DNA of 6,954 nucleotides, from assembly GCA_903897205.1 (NCBI GenBank), contig CAIUAS010000120.1, forward strand, positions 1 through 6,954, in the 5' to 3' direction. Both the position numbers and the translations under genes were made by a program. The first letter of the stretch is position 1. Every line of letters starts with the position of its first letter. Of this stretch, positions 5,938-6,954 are shown one piece after another. This stretch comes from an uncultured Gammaproteobacteria bacterium (GTDB lineage: Bacteria; Pseudomonadota; Gammaproteobacteria; CAIUAS01). The notes under the pieces were generated by a model. The model was not told where the DNA came from and searched no databases. It saw only the letters and a program-made list of their open reading frames with translations.

Positions 5938-6954
5938 ATGCTGACATGGGATGACACAGAAACAAAAAACGCCCAAACAATAGCGGATAAAGCCATGGCA
6001 AATAACATTTTAAATGCACAAGACGATGAAGATACTGATGCAGGCAGTAGTGGTGCTGGTGGCGGCGCTAGCAGCCATACTGCGGGCGCAGGTAGACACA
6101 CCGGTTTAGAAGCACTGGAAATGGGTGCTGCGCGTGTGCGGGTTGATGATAAAAAAATGATTAATTGCTCCGCCGACTTAAATCAGCTAGTGCCTTTTAA
6201 ATATAAATGGGCGTGGGAAAAATATTTAGCAGCTTGCGCTAATCATTGGATGCCTAATGAAATTAATATGGCGGCTGATATTGCTTTATGGAAAGATCCT
6301 AACGGTTTAACAGAAGACGAACGCACCATTATCAAACGTAATTTAGGTTTCTTTTCCACCGCCGATTCCTTAGTTGCAAATAATTTAGTGCTAGCCGTTT
6401 ATCGTCATATTACCAATCCAGAATGTCGCCAATATTTACTGCGCCAAGCATTTGAAGAAGCTTTGCATACCCATGCTTATCAATACATTATCGAAAGCTT
6501 AAGCTTAGACGAAGCCGAAGTATTTAATATGTACCGCGAATTACCTTCTGTCGCACGTAAAGCTGTGTGGGCATTGCAATTTACCCAGAGCTTAAGTGAT
6601 CCCACCTTTCACACGGGCGCACCTGCAGCGGATCAACGCTTATTAAGAGATTTAATTGCCTTTTACGTGGTGTTCGAAGGCATCTTTTTCTATGTCGGTT
6701 TTACGCAAATTTTAAGCATGGGACGCCGCAACAAAATGACTGGAACGGCCGAGCAATTTCAATATATTTTGCGTGACGAATCCATGCACCTTAATTTTGG
6801 TATCGACATGATCAACCAAATTAAAATTGAAAACCCACATTTATGGACAGCTCAATTCCAACAAGAAATTATCGACATGGTGAAAGAAGGCGTCGACTTA
6901 GAATGTCAATATGCGATTGACACCATGCCACGCGGTATTTTAGGTTTAAATGCC
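5938..6954 (+). CDS. nrdB: Ribonucleoside-diphosphate reductase, class Ia, beta subunit (3' end outside window)
   Basis: This is the diiron-tyrosyl-radical subunit of ribonucleotide reductase. The first 339 codons are visible and the frame runs off the right edge, so the C-terminal tail that docks onto NrdA is missing. All six metal ligands are present: Asp143 (STADS), Glu174 and His177 (EEALH), Glu247 (VVFEG), and Glu281 and His284 (DESMH). Their spacings match E. coli: 31 residues from Asp143 to Glu174 and 34 from Glu247 to Glu281. Tyr181, four residues after His177, is the radical tyrosine, so this is class Ia and not the Chlamydia-type Ic enzyme that has Phe there. The N-terminus starts MLTWDD and is followed by an acidic stretch (28-34) and a Gly/Ser/Ala-rich linker (36-52); the conserved core begins near residue 84. 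It lies 33 bp after nrdA in the same operon. Confidence 0.96.
   Translation, partial: MLTWDDTETKNAQTIADKAMANNILNAQDDEDTDAGSSGAGGGASSHTAGAGRHTGLEALEMGAARVRVDDKKMINCSADLNQLVPFKYKWAWEKYLAACANHWMPNEINMAADIALWKDPNGLTEDERTIIKRNLGFFSTADSLVANNLVLAVYRHITNPECRQYLLRQAFEEALHTHAYQYIIESLSLDEAEVFNMYRELPSVARKAVWALQFTQSLSDPTFHTGAPAADQRLLRDLIAFYVVFEGIFFYVGFTQILSMGRRNKMTGTAEQFQYILRDESMHLNFGIDMINQIKIENPHLWTAQFQQEIIDMVKEGVDLECQYAIDTMPRGILGLNA

Noticed and set aside
5763..6101. A 112-codon minus-strand open frame across the nrdA-nrdB junction
   Set aside because: It is antisense to two clear genes. Its Pro/Ala/Ser-rich start is the complement of NrdB's Gly/Ala linker codons, and it lacks a credible domain.
6448..6480. 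NrdB as a class Ic (Mn/Fe, Phe instead of Tyr) subunit, suggested by the Chlamydia-like EEALHTHA motif
   Set aside because: The radical position, four residues after His177, is Tyr181, and the first ligand is Asp143, both as in class Ia.

Overview
This window is an AT-rich stretch of a bacterial chromosome carrying ordinary core genes. The proteins point to a gammaproteobacterium. The phosphomannomutase has the same length and the same active-site residue numbering as Pseudomonas aeruginosa AlgC. The NrdA/NrdB pair is of the Pseudomonas-like class Ia type, with two N-terminal ATP-cones in NrdA and an N-terminal extension on NrdB. Base composition and leucine codon use (mostly TTA) would suit a Legionellales or Coxiellaceae-like member. 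That placement is an inference and is not proven by the window.

Layout: (1) 2-451, plus strand: the 3' part of an unrecognised gene that enters from the left edge. (2) 448-1215, minus: xthA, exodeoxyribonuclease III, convergent with the first gene and overlapping it by 4 bp at the stop codons. (3) 1312-2703, minus: algC-type phosphomannomutase/phosphoglucomutase, transcribed toward xthA and possibly co-transcribed with it. (4) 2704-3045: a 342-bp divergent control region. It holds a good sigma-70 promoter for algC on the minus strand. On the plus strand, in order, it holds a perfect DnaA box, a near-DnaA box, two NrdR boxes 32 bp apart centre to centre, two alternative promoters and a Shine-Dalgarno sequence for nrdA. 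(5) 3046-5904, plus: nrdA, complete. (6) 5938-6954, plus: nrdB, cut by the right edge.

NrdA and NrdB together form the aerobic ribonucleotide reductase that makes deoxyribonucleotides. The upstream sites suggest two inputs: repression by NrdR when (d)ATP is plentiful, and linkage to chromosome replication through DnaA. XthA is a DNA-repair nuclease. AlgC supplies mannose-1-phosphate and glucose-1-phosphate for surface polysaccharides. The pairing of xthA with algC looks like positional co-transcription, not a shared pathway.

I found no mobile element, CRISPR array, tRNA/rRNA gene, defence system or sign of horizontal transfer. I do not see a previously undescribed system. The most informative feature is the compact DnaA/NrdR/promoter arrangement in front of nrdAB. 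The least understood is the truncated gene at the left edge.
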